A stretch of 35,854 nucleotides of DNA from Ignavibacteriales bacterium (GCA_026390635.1 JAPLFO010000139.1:124227-160080); one strand, 5' to 3'. Shown: positions 8,568 through 17,741, numbered from the stretch's first letter. Notes: generated from the sequence alone by a model not told the origin. Made by a program: numbers and translations.

Positions 8568-9572
8568 ATGAAGGCAATCGTCCTCCGGTCCACCGGCGGA
8601 CCGGAAACTCTTGCTCTTGAAGAAATGCCGGAGCCCGTACCCGGCGTGGGCGAAGTCGTTGTACGCTTAAAGGCGGCGGCACTCAATCATCGCGATGCCT
8701 GGATACGCATGGGAAAATACGCGGGCATCGTTCTTCCGATTATACCCGGTTCGGACGGTGCCGGAGTCATTTCTGCTGCCGGATCCGGCGTGGATGCCTC
8801 GCTTATCGGACACGAGATTGTGATCAATCCGGCGTTGGAGTGGGGCGCGTCCGCACGGTGCCAGGGAGATCAATTCCGGATACTGGGGCTGCCGGACAAC
8901 GGAACGTATGCCGAGTATGTCACGGTGCCCGCAAGGAATATCATACCGAAGCCGAAATGGCTTTCGTTTGACGAAGCAGCGGCGATTCCGCTGGCAGGAG
9001 TGACCGCTTATCGCGCCGTGGTAACGCGTGCGCAGGTGAAGGAAGGCGACACGGTTGTCATTACAGGCATCGGCGGCGGCGTGGCGACGTTTGCATTATT
9101 GATGGCAAAACAGAGGGGGGCGCGTGTTTTTGTCACATCGGGGAGTGAGGAAAAAATTGAACGTGCATTGACTCTCGGTGCGGATGGCGGGGCGACTTAC
9201 AAAGACGAGAACTGGGTAAAACTACTGACCGCGAAAGCCGGGTGCGTGGATGTGGTGATCGACGGTGCCGGCGGCACATCCTTCGATGCGGCATTGGATC
9301 TTCTCTCACCTGGCGGGAGAATTGCGATCTACGGCGCAACGCTGGGACCGGTGCATGAATTGCAGGTGCGCAGAATATTTTGGAAACAACTGACGGTGCT
9401 CGGTTCAACGATGGGATCGCCGGAGGATTTCGAGAACATGATCGCGCTGTTCGGAAAAGACGGTCTTCGACCGGTGATCGATTCCGTCTACCCGCTGGAA
9501 CGGGCGGCAGAAGCGCATCGGCGGATGGACCTTCAGGAACAATTCGGAAAAATCGTCCTTGCCATCGCGTGA
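8568..9572 (+). CDS. Zinc-independent MDR oxidoreductase (quinone reductase-like)
   Basis: 334 residues, medium-chain dehydrogenase/reductase fold: GroES-like N-terminal half (MKAIVLRSTGGPETLALEEM, ALNHRDAWIR, PGSDGAGVI) and a Rossmann half with the cofactor loop TGIGGGVA (166-173) and DVVIDGAGG. The cysteine that binds catalytic zinc in alcohol dehydrogenases is replaced (GSDGAG), as in zinc-free quinone oxidoreductases that reduce quinones or enones with NAD(P)H. The exact substrate is unknown. No good ribosome site precedes the ATG, but the start matches the family N-terminus. Upstream lies a CTCTGTG repeat; downstream, 133 bases to rho. Confidence 0.9.
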   Translation: MKAIVLRSTGGPETLALEEMPEPVPGVGEVVVRLKAAALNHRDAWIRMGKYAGIVLPIIPGSDGAGVISAAGSGVDASLIGHEIVINPALEWGASARCQGDQFRILGLPDNGTYAEYVTVPARNIIPKPKWLSFDEAAAIPLAGVTAYRAVVTRAQVKEGDTVVITGIGGGVATFALLMAKQRGARVFVTSGSEEKIERALTLGADGGATYKDENWVKLLTAKAGCVDVVIDGAGGTSFDAALDLLSPGGRIAIYGATLGPVHELQVRRIFWKQLTVLGSTMGSPEDFENMIALFGKDGLRPVIDSVYPLERAAEAHRRMDLQEQFGKIVLAIA

Positions 9573-9705
9573 TACAATGCTCCGGAAAGAAATCTGCAAA
9601 AGCATCCCGTGCCGCGCATATGAGATGCTTGGCCGAGTAAGTACGAAGTGTCCTATTAAACACAGCAATTGTTACTCACTTATTTCATTCCATAAAGTAT
9701 AACAC

Positions 9706-10794
9706 ATGCAATTTTCAGGTATTCTTGAACTCGATCCCAAGCAACACGGGTTTATCAGACAACTCTCCACAACCGTTATCGAGAGCAAGGAAGATGTTAT
9801 CATTCCGGCTGCGCTGATCGAGCAGCACAAGCTTCGTGAGGGAGTATTCCTCGAAGGGTCCGCCACAGCGGCGCCGAAAGGTCCGCCCGTGGCAGATTCC
9901 ATTTCAACCGTGGCCGGCCTTCCTCCGGCAGAATGGAAAACGATAAAAGAGTTTTCCCGTCACGCGGCAGTTTCGCCGCATGAGCTGATCCGTCTCGAGG
10001 GGCCGAAGAACGGAAATCCGATGCGCATCATCGACCTGTTCTGTCCGGTCGGAAAAGGACAGCGTGCGCTGATCGTCTCACCGCCCAAGGCGGGAAAAAC
10101 CATTCTCATGGGCCAGATCGCGCATGCTATCAGCGCCAACCATCCGGATATTGAACTGCTGGTGCTTCTCATTGACGAACGCCCGGAAGAGGTGACGGAC
10201 TTGAAGCGTTCAATCAAGGGCGAGGTGTTTGCAAGTTCCAATGACAGCGACAAGGGGCGGCATGTACGCCTGGCGCAGCTGGTTCTTGAATACGCAAAGC
10301 GCAAGGTTGAAATCGGGAAAGATGTCGTCATTCTTCTTGATTCACTGACGCGGCTGGGACGGGCATTCAACAGCAATCAAAAAGGAAGCGGCCGCACATT
10401 GTCAGGGGGCGTGGATATCCGCGCACTGGAAATTCCAAAACGAATTTTCGGCGCTGCCCGAAAGTGTGAAGACAGCGGATCGCTCACCATTATTGCCACT
10501 GCGCTGGTCGACACGAATTCCAGGATGGATGAATTGATCTTTCAGGAATTCAAGGGAACGGGCAATATGGAGCTTGTGCTCGATCGTGATCTTGCAAACG
10601 AAAGAATCTTTCCATCCGTCAACTTGATGGCATCGGGTACACGGCGGGAGGAACTGCTTTTCGGTGCGGCCGTCGGAGAACATCAGGCCTTGCGGCGATC
10701 GTTGTCCAAACAGGGACCGCGCGATGCGATGCTGAGCGTACTGAAATTGACGCGGCAGTTTCCGTCAAACGAAAAACTACTGTCGAAGTTTTGA
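9706..10794 (+). CDS. rho: Transcription termination factor Rho, short form
   Basis: 362 residues (E. coli Rho has 419). Present: the cold-shock-like primary RNA site (GILELDPKQHGFIRQL, with HGFIR where E. coli has FGFLR), Walker A PPKAGKT (126-132), LLIDERPEEVTDLKR, Walker B VVILLDS (about 207-213) and the secondary-site loop GSGRTLSGGVDIRALEIPKR. The usual N-terminal Rho_N helical bundle of about 45 residues is missing: the protein begins directly at the RNA-binding fold, and no in-frame coding extension is visible upstream. Hexameric RNA helicase that ends untranslated transcripts. It could be the only Rho or a second, shorter paralogue. A strong intrinsic terminator follows at 10934-10963. 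Confidence 0.95.
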   Translation: MQFSGILELDPKQHGFIRQLSTTVIESKEDVIIPAALIEQHKLREGVFLEGSATAAPKGPPVADSISTVAGLPPAEWKTIKEFSRHAAVSPHELIRLEGPKNGNPMRIIDLFCPVGKGQRALIVSPPKAGKTILMGQIAHAISANHPDIELLVLLIDERPEEVTDLKRSIKGEVFASSNDSDKGRHVRLAQLVLEYAKRKVEIGKDVVILLDSLTRLGRAFNSNQKGSGRTLSGGVDIRALEIPKRIFGAARKCEDSGSLTIIATALVDTNSRMDELIFQEFKGTGNMELVLDRDLANERIFPSVNLMASGTRREELLFGAAVGEHQALRRSLSKQGPRDAMLSVLKLTRQFPSNEKLLSKF

Positions 10795-10848
10795 TGCTTT
10801 GACTTCCTTGGCGAGCGACGCCCCGGAGTCGCGACCATGGATTTGACG

Positions 10849-10870
10849 GATCGAGAGCATAGTCTCGATC
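10849..10870 (+). other. Hairpin in rho 3' untranslated region
   Basis: Perfect 8-bp inverted repeat GATCGAGA / TCTCGATC with a 6-nt loop, 55 bases after the rho stop and ahead of the terminator. No T-run follows. It may protect the mRNA 3' end. Confidence 0.45.
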
Positions 10871-10933
10871 TACAGTGCGATCAATTGCCGGACGAGGTTT
10901 TTCGACCAGATTTCTGAATCTTGTACATCGCAG

Positions 10934-10963
10934 ACCGTAGATCGAAATTGTTCTACGGTTTTT
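10934..10963 (+). terminator. Intrinsic terminator of rho
   Basis: 8-bp stem ACCGTAGA / TCTACGGT (10934-10941 and 10952-10959) with a 10-nt loop, running straight into five T. It lies between rho and the Nudix gene, only 13 bases before the latter's start, so some read-through or an overlapping promoter must supply the Nudix transcript. Confidence 0.8.
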
Positions 10964-10975
10964 ATATTGCATGAA

Positions 10976-11560
10976 ATGAACATCAGCAAAGAACATATTC
11001 AATCAAGTCTTCAACAACGGCAACGGAAGACCATAACCGATTCGGTGTACCGCCGCTCTGCGGTGCTGCTGCCGATTCTTATCGTGGACGGAATTCCGTC
11101 TCTGTTGTTCACCAAGCGGACGGAGACCGTTGAAACCCACAAAGGTCAGATTTCATTTCCCGGAGGAACTGAAGACGACGGTGACGGATCTCCGGCCGGA
11201 ACAGCGTTGCGCGAGGCACAGGAAGAAATCGGCTTGCCGTCAGAAATGGTTGACGTCCTGGGGATGTTGGACGACATTCAGACACCGACCGGCTTCATCA
11301 TTACTCCGGTCGTTGGATGGATTGAAGAAAGCGTTACGCTGCAGCTGAATCACGGGGAAGTGGCGGAATGTTTCTCTGTACCGCTGGAGCATTTTACCGA
11401 CACGGTGCGCCGGAGTTCCCGCCTCCTGGAGCGGAACGGCGTTTCAATTGAAGTGTATTTCTATGATGTGTGGAAAGAACCGGTGTGGGGAGCGACCGCC
11501 TTTTGTGTGAAGCAGCTGATGGATAGTATAACGTCCGGCCATCATGACTCCATTCGGTGA
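10976..11560 (+). CDS. CoA pyrophosphatase-type Nudix hydrolase
   Basis: 194 residues. The Nudix box runs through GGTEDDGDGSPAGTALREAQ and EEIGL (about 63-86), with the catalytic REXXEEXG core intact. The preceding LLFTKRTETVETHKGQISFP is the extra motif typical of the NudL/YeaB branch, which hydrolyses coenzyme A and its derivatives to 3',5'-ADP and phosphopantetheine. I took ATG 10976; a TTG three codons upstream is also in frame, and there is no clear ribosome site. The gene ends 26 bases from the convergent membrane-protein gene. Confidence 0.88.
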   Translation: MNISKEHIQSSLQQRQRKTITDSVYRRSAVLLPILIVDGIPSLLFTKRTETVETHKGQISFPGGTEDDGDGSPAGTALREAQEEIGLPSEMVDVLGMLDDIQTPTGFIITPVVGWIEESVTLQLNHGEVAECFSVPLEHFTDTVRRSSRLLERNGVSIEVYFYDVWKEPVWGATAFCVKQLMDSITSGHHDSIR

Positions 11561-11586
11561 CCGCGGAGATATTGTTCGACGTGGAG

Positions 11587-12219
11587 TTATGATTCGCAGG
11601 AACAATGATGAGTGCTGTGTGCCGCTTTTTCAAAGCACTCCTTCCCCTCGGTAAATGATAGATACGCCAATCCGAGAGTTCCAATTGCGTCAACATATGC
11701 AAATCCTGTCGCTTCGTACATCGCGCTGGAAATCAAAAGAACGATCGACATAGAGATGCAGATTTTCGTACACCGTGCATCCGCCAGAATGGCATCTGAG
11801 TGAAGGCCGGTTCCTGCGATGCGCTTGCCCTCGATGAGCGCCAGCATAACCACGACAGAAATTGCAGCAATGATCACACCCCACCACGTTGTCTCCGGCT
11901 TGTGTCCCGTCCAGAAATTGTAGGCGCTGCCCGCCGTTAATCCTGCGACCAGCACGTAGAAGGAAGTCCCCGTTATACGCAGCGCCGTCTTCTCAAACAC
12001 ATCCCGATCGCCGCGCGGATCGCGGCGCATCCGCATTGTCATATGCAGAATGCCCAATCCGGAAACCGCTTCGATGAAACTGTCCACACCAAAACCAAAC
12101 AGCGCCAGGCTTTCGTCGCCATAGCCAAAGTACGTCGCGACAAATCCTTCTGCAATATTATAGACAATGGTGAAAATGGCGAGAGCCGCCGCGAGACGAA
12201 GAAGTTGAGAATGCGTCAT
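11587..12219 (-). CDS. CDF-like cation transporter, membrane domain only
   Basis: 210 residues with about five to six membrane helices. FGFGVDSFIEAVSGLG and LHSDAILADARCTKICISMS resemble the paired metal-binding helices of cation diffusion facilitators (the HxxxD / DxxxD pattern), and DAIGTLGLAYLSFTEG resembles the last helix. The cytoplasmic C-terminal ferredoxin-like domain of full CDFs is missing; the protein instead ends in a Cys/His tail (HSTHHCSCES) that could bind metal. It probably moves a divalent metal ion, but specificity cannot be told. It follows the acyltransferase gene by 64 bases on the same strand. Confidence 0.7.
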   Translation of the reverse strand: MTHSQLLRLAAALAIFTIVYNIAEGFVATYFGYGDESLALFGFGVDSFIEAVSGLGILHMTMRMRRDPRGDRDVFEKTALRITGTSFYVLVAGLTAGSAYNFWTGHKPETTWWGVIIAAISVVVMLALIEGKRIAGTGLHSDAILADARCTKICISMSIVLLISSAMYEATGFAYVDAIGTLGLAYLSFTEGKECFEKAAHSTHHCSCES

Positions 12220-12283
12220 ACGCTATGGAACGGTTTTGGGGCTATGGCGGTTCCGGCCACCGGGAGTTCTGTGGGGAAGAGAG

Positions 12284-13051
12284 TCATACTCTCTCCGCGA
12301 GAGCATCCACGGATGACGAGTCAGTCTGGCGCCATTCCGCAACCTGCTGTACGATCATCTGCCGCACTTTGTCCCGCAGTACCGCCACATCTTCCAGCGT
12401 ACATGACGCCGTTTCAACCGGCGGAAGAACCTTGATCCGGATGGTCAGAGGGGGACCGAATTTCCAGCTTTTCTTCGGAAGACAATCGAATGATCCATCG
12501 AGTGCGACAGGCAGGATGGCCGCCTTTGCTTTTATTGCCAATTGGAATGCCCCGTCGGCGAAACGCTGCACGCGTCCATCCATCGAGCGCGTACCCTCGG
12601 GAAAAAACATCACAGAGCAATGCTGTTCCAGGTATTTGAGGGCGTGAATGAATGCCACGGCGCTCTTCCGGCGGTCGCCGCGCTCCACCGGTATGTCCCC
12701 CGACAGCTTCATCATCCATCCGATAATCGGCAGACGGAACAACTCCGCTTTGCCGAGCCACTTCATTTCCCACGGTAAATGCGAGACGATGGGAATATCC
12801 GCCATGGATTGATGATTGGAGACGACGACGTAGGGCCTGCGTGGATTTTCAATTTTTTCGCCGCTCACTTCGATGTGCCACGACGGATTGGCTTTTGCCA
12901 GTGCGATGCCGACAGTTCTGAATAGCCGTCCGGTGCGATAGCGGACAGGATCGCGCTCAAAGAGCCGCGATACGGCAAGCAACGGAAGCCATGCAACAAT
13001 AATGACGGCGGAAGCAAACCAGATCCAGATGGATCGGAGCGAATTCCACAT
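12284..13051 (-). CDS. plsC: 1-acyl-sn-glycerol-3-phosphate acyltransferase (PlsC family)
   Basis: 255 residues. N-terminal membrane helix (about 10-30), acyltransferase motif NHQSMAD (HX4D: His80, Asp85), and FPEGTRS (150-156), which binds the glycerol phosphate. It adds the second acyl chain to make phosphatidic acid at the inner membrane. ATG 13051 is chosen over the longer open frame from 13132 because GGAGG lies 8 bases ahead of it and the extra 27 residues are translated from a CTCTGTG repeat. Adjacent to a CDF-like gene downstream and a VWA gene upstream; no functional link is obvious. Confidence 0.92.
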   Translation of the reverse strand: MWNSLRSIWIWFASAVIIVAWLPLLAVSRLFERDPVRYRTGRLFRTVGIALAKANPSWHIEVSGEKIENPRRPYVVVSNHQSMADIPIVSHLPWEMKWLGKAELFRLPIIGWMMKLSGDIPVERGDRRKSAVAFIHALKYLEQHCSVMFFPEGTRSMDGRVQRFADGAFQLAIKAKAAILPVALDGSFDCLPKKSWKFGPPLTIRIKVLPPVETASCTLEDVAVLRDKVRQMIVQQVAEWRQTDSSSVDALAERV

Positions 13052-13078
13052 ATCGCAATCCTCCGGTGTATAAGAATG

Positions 13079-13116
13079 TTTTTGCCACAGAGAACACAGA
13101 GTGCACAGAGAAAATA
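13079..13116 (-). repeat. Dispersed CTCTGTG repeat, copy 3
   Basis: On the minus strand reads TTCTCTGTGCACTCTGTGTT then CTCTGTGGCAAAAAC. It forms part of the 84-base spacer between the VWA gene and plsC and ends 27 bases before the plsC start, in sense orientation. Confidence 0.75.
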
Positions 13117-13135
13117 TTTCCGGGGATGACACTGT

Positions 13136-15295
13136 CTATAACATTCCGCTTCTTTTTCGGATGATCCATTCCGTGCCGAACAGAAGCACGATCAATGACA
13201 AAACGAGAGGCATGTTCCAGAGTTCGTATTCGTGCACAGAAAGACGTTGCTCGGATTTCATGAATGGCCGCGACGCCAGATCGCGAAGCAGCGCGGAAAA
13301 TCCGCCGGCATCGGCATACGCTCCACCGGAGACGGCCGCCATTTGCTGCAGCAGTGTATTATTCATCCTTGTGTCATTGAACTCCGCCGATTGTTCGCCC
13401 ACAGAGAAACGTCCGGTCGAAGATCCTGTTTTTGTTCCCTTCAGGGTTGCGACGCCGCTGTAACGAAAATTGCCTTCGGGGAGCATATCAACGACTCCCT
13501 CGTAGCGTCCGCCGCCGAACGGACGAATTGTTGCCTGGAACTTTCGTCCGGATGCAATATGCTCAATATCCAACTGGATGTCGGCATTGTCCAGCGGCTG
13601 ATAGCTTTGATTGTACGCTTCAATTGAAAACGCTGCATTGTCTCCACTCGAAAAATATTCTGCGGCGGGCTGGATGCGCAGCGTTGAACCGTTTTCACGC
13701 GTTACGAGCCACCGGATAAGAGTTGAAATCCATTTGTCAAAAAATGCATCATTGTCCGCCCCTGCCAGCAATCGCCAGCGGTACAGACCATAGCCGAGAA
13801 CGGCGAATGATTTTGCCTGACCAATGCTGCGAAGCGCAATCAAAGGTGCAGCGATCGGGACGTTCTGAATGCGCCACGTTGCAAGCACCAACGCCTCTGG
13901 TTTGGGAGTAAATCCGGTCACGGGAGCGTACAGCGGAGGAAATTTTTCCCATGCGCCGAATTCGGCCCCGTCCGTAAGGAGCTGGTGCTGCATCATTGTC
14001 TTGGGAATGTTGGTGAAGACAGTCTGCTCCGCCATCTGCACCATGGGAATGGTAACGGGAAGAAGGCGCTCCATCAATTTCAGTTTCTGATAGTCTATTG
14101 TTCTGCTCAGGACAAGGAAGAGCGGAAGAGAGCGATCCGCGGCATTCTGCAAAAGGGAGGAAATCATCGGCGGCGGCGTGGGGCCGGAAGGAAATCCTGC
14201 AAGAAGAAGGCATTCTGTTTCAGCCAATGCCGTGGCAAAAGTCGCTGCTGTTCCCGGCTGCGCGCGCAGCGATCCGTCGGGCTGCTGCACAAAGAGAGAC
14301 GACTCAATATTTGCATCATGATGCAGCGCCTGCTCGAGCGCGGAAATGTCTGCGGACGGAGCGCCCGCCAGCAGCAAAAGTTTCATTCTATTCTTTAGAA
14401 CGCGGACAATGACAGAGCGGGAGTTGTTTTTCGTTGTCACTTCGCCATCGAGGGGCGCAACATGCACGGTGTACTTTCGTAGGCCCTCATCCATCGGCGT
14501 GAAAGAAAAATGCACCGTCTGATCGGCAGAGCTTCCACTGGAATCCGAGAGAAGCAATGGTTCGGAAACGATTGTTTTTCCTTCTTCAAGCAGCTGAACG
14601 GCGACAATTTTCTTCCGGAAGCCGGATGAGCGGATCGTCACATCCATGGGAACGGCGGACTTGAGATAGGCGATGGAGTTTGTATTGATGGATGCAACGG
14701 AAATGTCTTTTTGTTCGGAAGAATCACCGATGCTGACGGTGAACACCGGAATGCGCGAACGCTCGGCGCCGGTGACGGGGTTTCCCCCGACGTTATAGTT
14801 CCCGTCCGATAGCAGAAGGACGGCGGACGTGTGCTCCTCTGGACGTCTTTTCAGGGACTCGAGCGCTCCGGCAATATCAGTCGCCGTTCCGGTACATTGA
14901 AGCAAATCCGGCTGCAGCGGCTGCACTTTCGGCGTAATGGAGAAGAATCGGATATCAGCGGATGCCGAAAGCTGAGTGAGAGCTGGATTCTTCAATAGCG
15001 AGCGGAGCGTTTGTTCCCGGTTTCCTGCTGCGTCGGTCAGTGTCATGCTTAGAGAATTATCCACCATTACCGCTACAACGGGGCGTTCAGTGACGGTTCG
15101 CCGGATGGTCAGCAGTGGCTCACAGATGGCGAGAATGAGCAGCATCAATCCGACGGCGCGCAGCGCGACGAGTATCGCTCGCCGCGCGGATGAGACCGGC
15201 GGAACTGTGATGCGATACATAAACAGTGAAAATCCGATTCCCGCCAGCATTGCGGGAAGGACGAGGTACCATGGGATGGGAAATGCAATCGACAT
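13136..15295 (-). CDS. Membrane VWA-domain protein (BatA-like)
   Basis: 719 residues: two N-terminal membrane helices (about 9-28 and 40-62), a von Willebrand A domain with MIDAS motif DNSLS (79-83) and LLLSDGNYNVGG, Ig-like beta regions, a central alpha/beta segment (about 305-400, LLLLAGAPSADISALEQAL) resembling the class-I glutamine-amidotransferase-like fold of related proteins, and a C-terminal membrane helix (LVLSLIVLLFGTEWII). Such proteins work with MoxR ATPases as chaperone-like or cell-envelope systems. A moxR gene lies two genes upstream on the same strand, but with a subtilase gene between and a terminator-like hairpin at 15485-15512, so co-transcription is uncertain. Confidence 0.85.
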   Translation of the reverse strand: MSIAFPIPWYLVLPAMLAGIGFSLFMYRITVPPVSSARRAILVALRAVGLMLLILAICEPLLTIRRTVTERPVVAVMVDNSLSMTLTDAAGNREQTLRSLLKNPALTQLSASADIRFFSITPKVQPLQPDLLQCTGTATDIAGALESLKRRPEEHTSAVLLLSDGNYNVGGNPVTGAERSRIPVFTVSIGDSSEQKDISVASINTNSIAYLKSAVPMDVTIRSSGFRKKIVAVQLLEEGKTIVSEPLLLSDSSGSSADQTVHFSFTPMDEGLRKYTVHVAPLDGEVTTKNNSRSVIVRVLKNRMKLLLLAGAPSADISALEQALHHDANIESSLFVQQPDGSLRAQPGTAATFATALAETECLLLAGFPSGPTPPPMISSLLQNAADRSLPLFLVLSRTIDYQKLKLMERLLPVTIPMVQMAEQTVFTNIPKTMMQHQLLTDGAEFGAWEKFPPLYAPVTGFTPKPEALVLATWRIQNVPIAAPLIALRSIGQAKSFAVLGYGLYRWRLLAGADNDAFFDKWISTLIRWLVTRENGSTLRIQPAAEYFSSGDNAAFSIEAYNQSYQPLDNADIQLDIEHIASGRKFQATIRPFGGGRYEGVVDMLPEGNFRYSGVATLKGTKTGSSTGRFSVGEQSAEFNDTRMNNTLLQQMAAVSGGAYADAGGFSALLRDLASRPFMKSEQRLSVHEYELWNMPLVLSLIVLLFGTEWIIRKRSGML

Positions 15296-15396
15296 ACATC
15301 AACTTACCGTTTTTTTGATAGAGAGTAAATTGAAAAGAGGCGGACCAATCGTCGACCGTTCCTCTACTTCCTGCGCCGAGCTTCGTCGAAGCGCGC

Positions 15397-15484
15397 TCGG
15401 GAACCGTCCCTCGGCTTCGCTCGGGAACCGTCCCTCGGCTTCGCTCGGGAACCGTCCCTCGGCTTCGCTCGGGAACCGTCCCTA
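15397..15484. repeat. 24-bp tandem repeat, 3.6 copies
   Basis: Three perfect units (15397-15420, 15421-15444, 15445-15468) and a partial fourth (15469-15484). Each contains TCGGGAACCGTCCC and CGGCTTCGC, so it can fold on itself. The period is a multiple of 3, which creates a spurious plus-strand GNRPSASL peptide repeat. It lies between the VWA gene and the subtilase gene. Confidence 0.95.
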
Positions 15485-15512
15485 CAAAAAAACACCGCTG
15501 ATGTCAGCGGTG
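15485..15512 (-). terminator. Probable intrinsic terminator of the subtilase gene
   Basis: 8-bp stem CACCGCTG / CAGCGGTG with loop ATGT; on the minus strand it is followed by seven T (A-run 15486-15492). It lies 120 bases past the subtilase stop. Confidence 0.75.
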
Positions 15513-15562
15513 CCGTGGATCTTTCTAGAATCTATCTTTCTTTCCTGCTTCTGGGGGCGAGA

Positions 15563-15598
15563 TTGCTTCGGTCGCTTCGCTCTCTCGCAATGACCATC
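15563..15598. repeat. Palindromic intergenic repeat (GATTGCTTCGG...CGCAATGAC type)
   Basis: GCGAGATTGCTTCGGTCGC then TTCGCTCTCTCGCAATGACC. It can fold on itself (GCGAGA / TCTCGC). I have seen very similar intergenic sequences in many unrelated bacterial genomes; that is recollection, not a search. Confidence 0.6.
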
Positions 15599-15632
15599 TG
15601 TTTTTGAGATGCCTTCTATATTGCTGCGGATT

Positions 15633-17678
15633 TTATTTTACCAGCACCATGGAGCGCACAGCGGTGAATGTTCCCGCAGTCAGCCGATAGAAATAAATTC
15701 CGGAGGAACATGTCGAGCCATCGAATGATACAGACTGTAGTCCGGCGAATTGTGTTTCGTCGACAAGAACCGCTACCCGTTGACCGAGAGCATTGAAGAC
15801 TTCCAGACGGACGGGAAGCGTCATCGGGAGTGAGTAGGAAATAGAAGTTCCCGGATTGAACGGATTGGGATAGTTCTGATGCAGTTCAAATTGAACCGGT
15901 GCCGTCAGTTTTCTGACAATATCGGTTGCGGCATTGAAGAGGAACGAATTTGCCGGAGCGTTATACGGCGCCGTACGGCGTTTGTTTGCCGCATCGAGAG
16001 CTGAAATATAGAAATGTGTTTTCGGCTGAACGATCGATGGGGGAAGGACTGCTGTATATCTTCCAGAATTGGTTCCAGGGTCAACCACCGCCGTCAGCGT
16101 CATCGGCACAGATGCATAGGGAAGCGCATCGACGTTTGTGCAGTAGAACAGCTTGGTCGAATCCTTCGCAATCAGCGATTTCGAAATAACAAAAACACTT
16201 ACCGCCACTTGCGAGTCGGACTGCGTCACTATTTCCGGATCGGTGCTGAGCACCATGCCGTGATACAGCATTGCTTCATACGTGTTGACAATTCCCCAGC
16301 CGATCGTGTTGTTGGGCGAGGCTTTATTGCTGGCGGTATTGCGCAGCGCGTCGCGCACCTGAACGGGAGTAAGTTCCGGATGCGCAGAAAGCACCAGCGC
16401 CGCCGCGCCCGCCACCAGCGGGGTGGAGAGCGACGTTCCCTGCGAGTAACTGTATCCCGTTGGCTGGACTGTTGCGCCCCATGTCGAAACTCCCTGGGCG
16501 ACGACGTCGGGCTTAGTGCGTCCATCGCTGGTCGGGCCGAGGGAACTGAAATATCCGATGACTCCTGTGGAGGAAACCGCGCCGACAGAGAGTATGCTGT
16601 CTGCATCGGCAGGAGCGGTCAGGTGGAAGCCCCAGGCGGCATTTGAGCCTTCATTTCCCATTGCGTTGACAACAACCACGCCGCGTCGCGCGGCCATTGC
16701 TGCAGCTTTCGATGTGGCAGCTGTTCGGCCATTCATGTCGGCATAAGCATAATTACCTATGCCGCCGTCAAAATCGCTGTATCCCAATGAACTACTGACA
16801 ACGTCAACGCCGTACGATTCTTCCCACTCAATTCCCACCACCCAATTGTCTTCTTCGGCTCTTGTTTCGGTCGGAACGTACTCTGTCTTTGCAAGAATAA
16901 ACTGTGCACCGAACGCCGGGCTGACGAGCATGCCTTCTTTGTATCCCCCAACAACGGACATTGTTGTGGTTCCATGCGCGTCCTGGTTTGAAGCATCGTA
17001 CGGTGTCTTTACGTCCTCATTGGCAGTGATCGTATCGTTCTGAATGAAATCGTATTCACGAAGGACGTTCATGTTCTTCGTCGATTCATTCACCCGCCAG
17101 CGAAATCCGGAATCAAGCATTCCGACCAGGATGCCCCGTCCGGTGATGCGCACATTATGAACATCCGGCACGCGAATCTGCGTCACCTGTGTCAGTGAAT
17201 TTCCATAACTGTGAAGGGCATCCTGTGCTTCACCCGTTTTTTCGACAGGTGAATGGTCTTCCGGAAGTGTGCGGCGGAGAAATGTGCGCACCGGTTCAAC
17301 AGCCCGCACGGAGGGTAACGAAACGATTTCTTTTCGCTGTGCATCCGTCAGATATGCCGTTGCAGCATTAAGCCAGCGCGACATATTTTCGATCTTGATA
17401 CCGCGACCGGATAGTTGACTCAGATAGGCAGGAGCCACAGGAAGATCTTCAACGGACACAATGCTTGGCGATGACAATACCTTGGCGCGGCGGGCGATCG
17501 CGCGTTCAGAAAGTCCGGCGGCAGCGGCTTGCTGCTGCTGTGTCATTCCTTTGGCAAGAAGAGAGTGCTCACTCTGTGCCTTGTCGCGGAAGTAGATCCA
17601 GTATTTTTGAGGCTGTTCTGCGTGCATCAAAAGCGTGCAGCAGAACAAGAGGCACATGGCGGATGATAATCTGTTCAT
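15633..17678 (-). CDS. Secreted S8 subtilase with T9SS sorting domain
   Basis: 681 residues. Signal peptide (MNRLSSAMCLLFCCTLLMHA), a propeptide-like region to about 165, then a subtilisin catalytic domain with Asp189 (GMLDSGF), His235 (DAHGTTTM), oxyanion Asn342 (NAMGNEGS) and nucleophile Ser416 (GTSLSTPLVAG); all catalytic residues are present. The last 87 residues are a type A T9SS C-terminal sorting domain (NYPNPFNPGTSISYSLP, LEVFNALGQRVAVLVD, GIYFYRLTAG), so the enzyme is probably exported across the outer membrane and attached or released. It lies between moxR (63 bases upstream) and the VWA gene, with its own terminator downstream. Confidence 0.94.
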   Translation of the reverse strand: MNRLSSAMCLLFCCTLLMHAEQPQKYWIYFRDKAQSEHSLLAKGMTQQQQAAAAGLSERAIARRAKVLSSPSIVSVEDLPVAPAYLSQLSGRGIKIENMSRWLNAATAYLTDAQRKEIVSLPSVRAVEPVRTFLRRTLPEDHSPVEKTGEAQDALHSYGNSLTQVTQIRVPDVHNVRITGRGILVGMLDSGFRWRVNESTKNMNVLREYDFIQNDTITANEDVKTPYDASNQDAHGTTTMSVVGGYKEGMLVSPAFGAQFILAKTEYVPTETRAEEDNWVVGIEWEESYGVDVVSSSLGYSDFDGGIGNYAYADMNGRTAATSKAAAMAARRGVVVVNAMGNEGSNAAWGFHLTAPADADSILSVGAVSSTGVIGYFSSLGPTSDGRTKPDVVAQGVSTWGATVQPTGYSYSQGTSLSTPLVAGAAALVLSAHPELTPVQVRDALRNTASNKASPNNTIGWGIVNTYEAMLYHGMVLSTDPEIVTQSDSQVAVSVFVISKSLIAKDSTKLFYCTNVDALPYASVPMTLTAVVDPGTNSGRYTAVLPPSIVQPKTHFYISALDAANKRRTAPYNAPANSFLFNAATDIVRKLTAPVQFELHQNYPNPFNPGTSISYSLPMTLPVRLEVFNALGQRVAVLVDETQFAGLQSVSFDGSTCSSGIYFYRLTAGTFTAVRSMVLVK

Positions 17679-17741
17679 AGAAGTCTCATGGAGAAATAAT
17701 TGCTTCGCTTTTGTTGAGATCTTGTGTGTCCGAAAATACGA

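Noticed and set aside
14976-15593. Plus-strand frame containing GNRPSASL peptide repeats
   Set aside because: It overlaps the VWA gene and is only the 24-bp tandem repeat translated.
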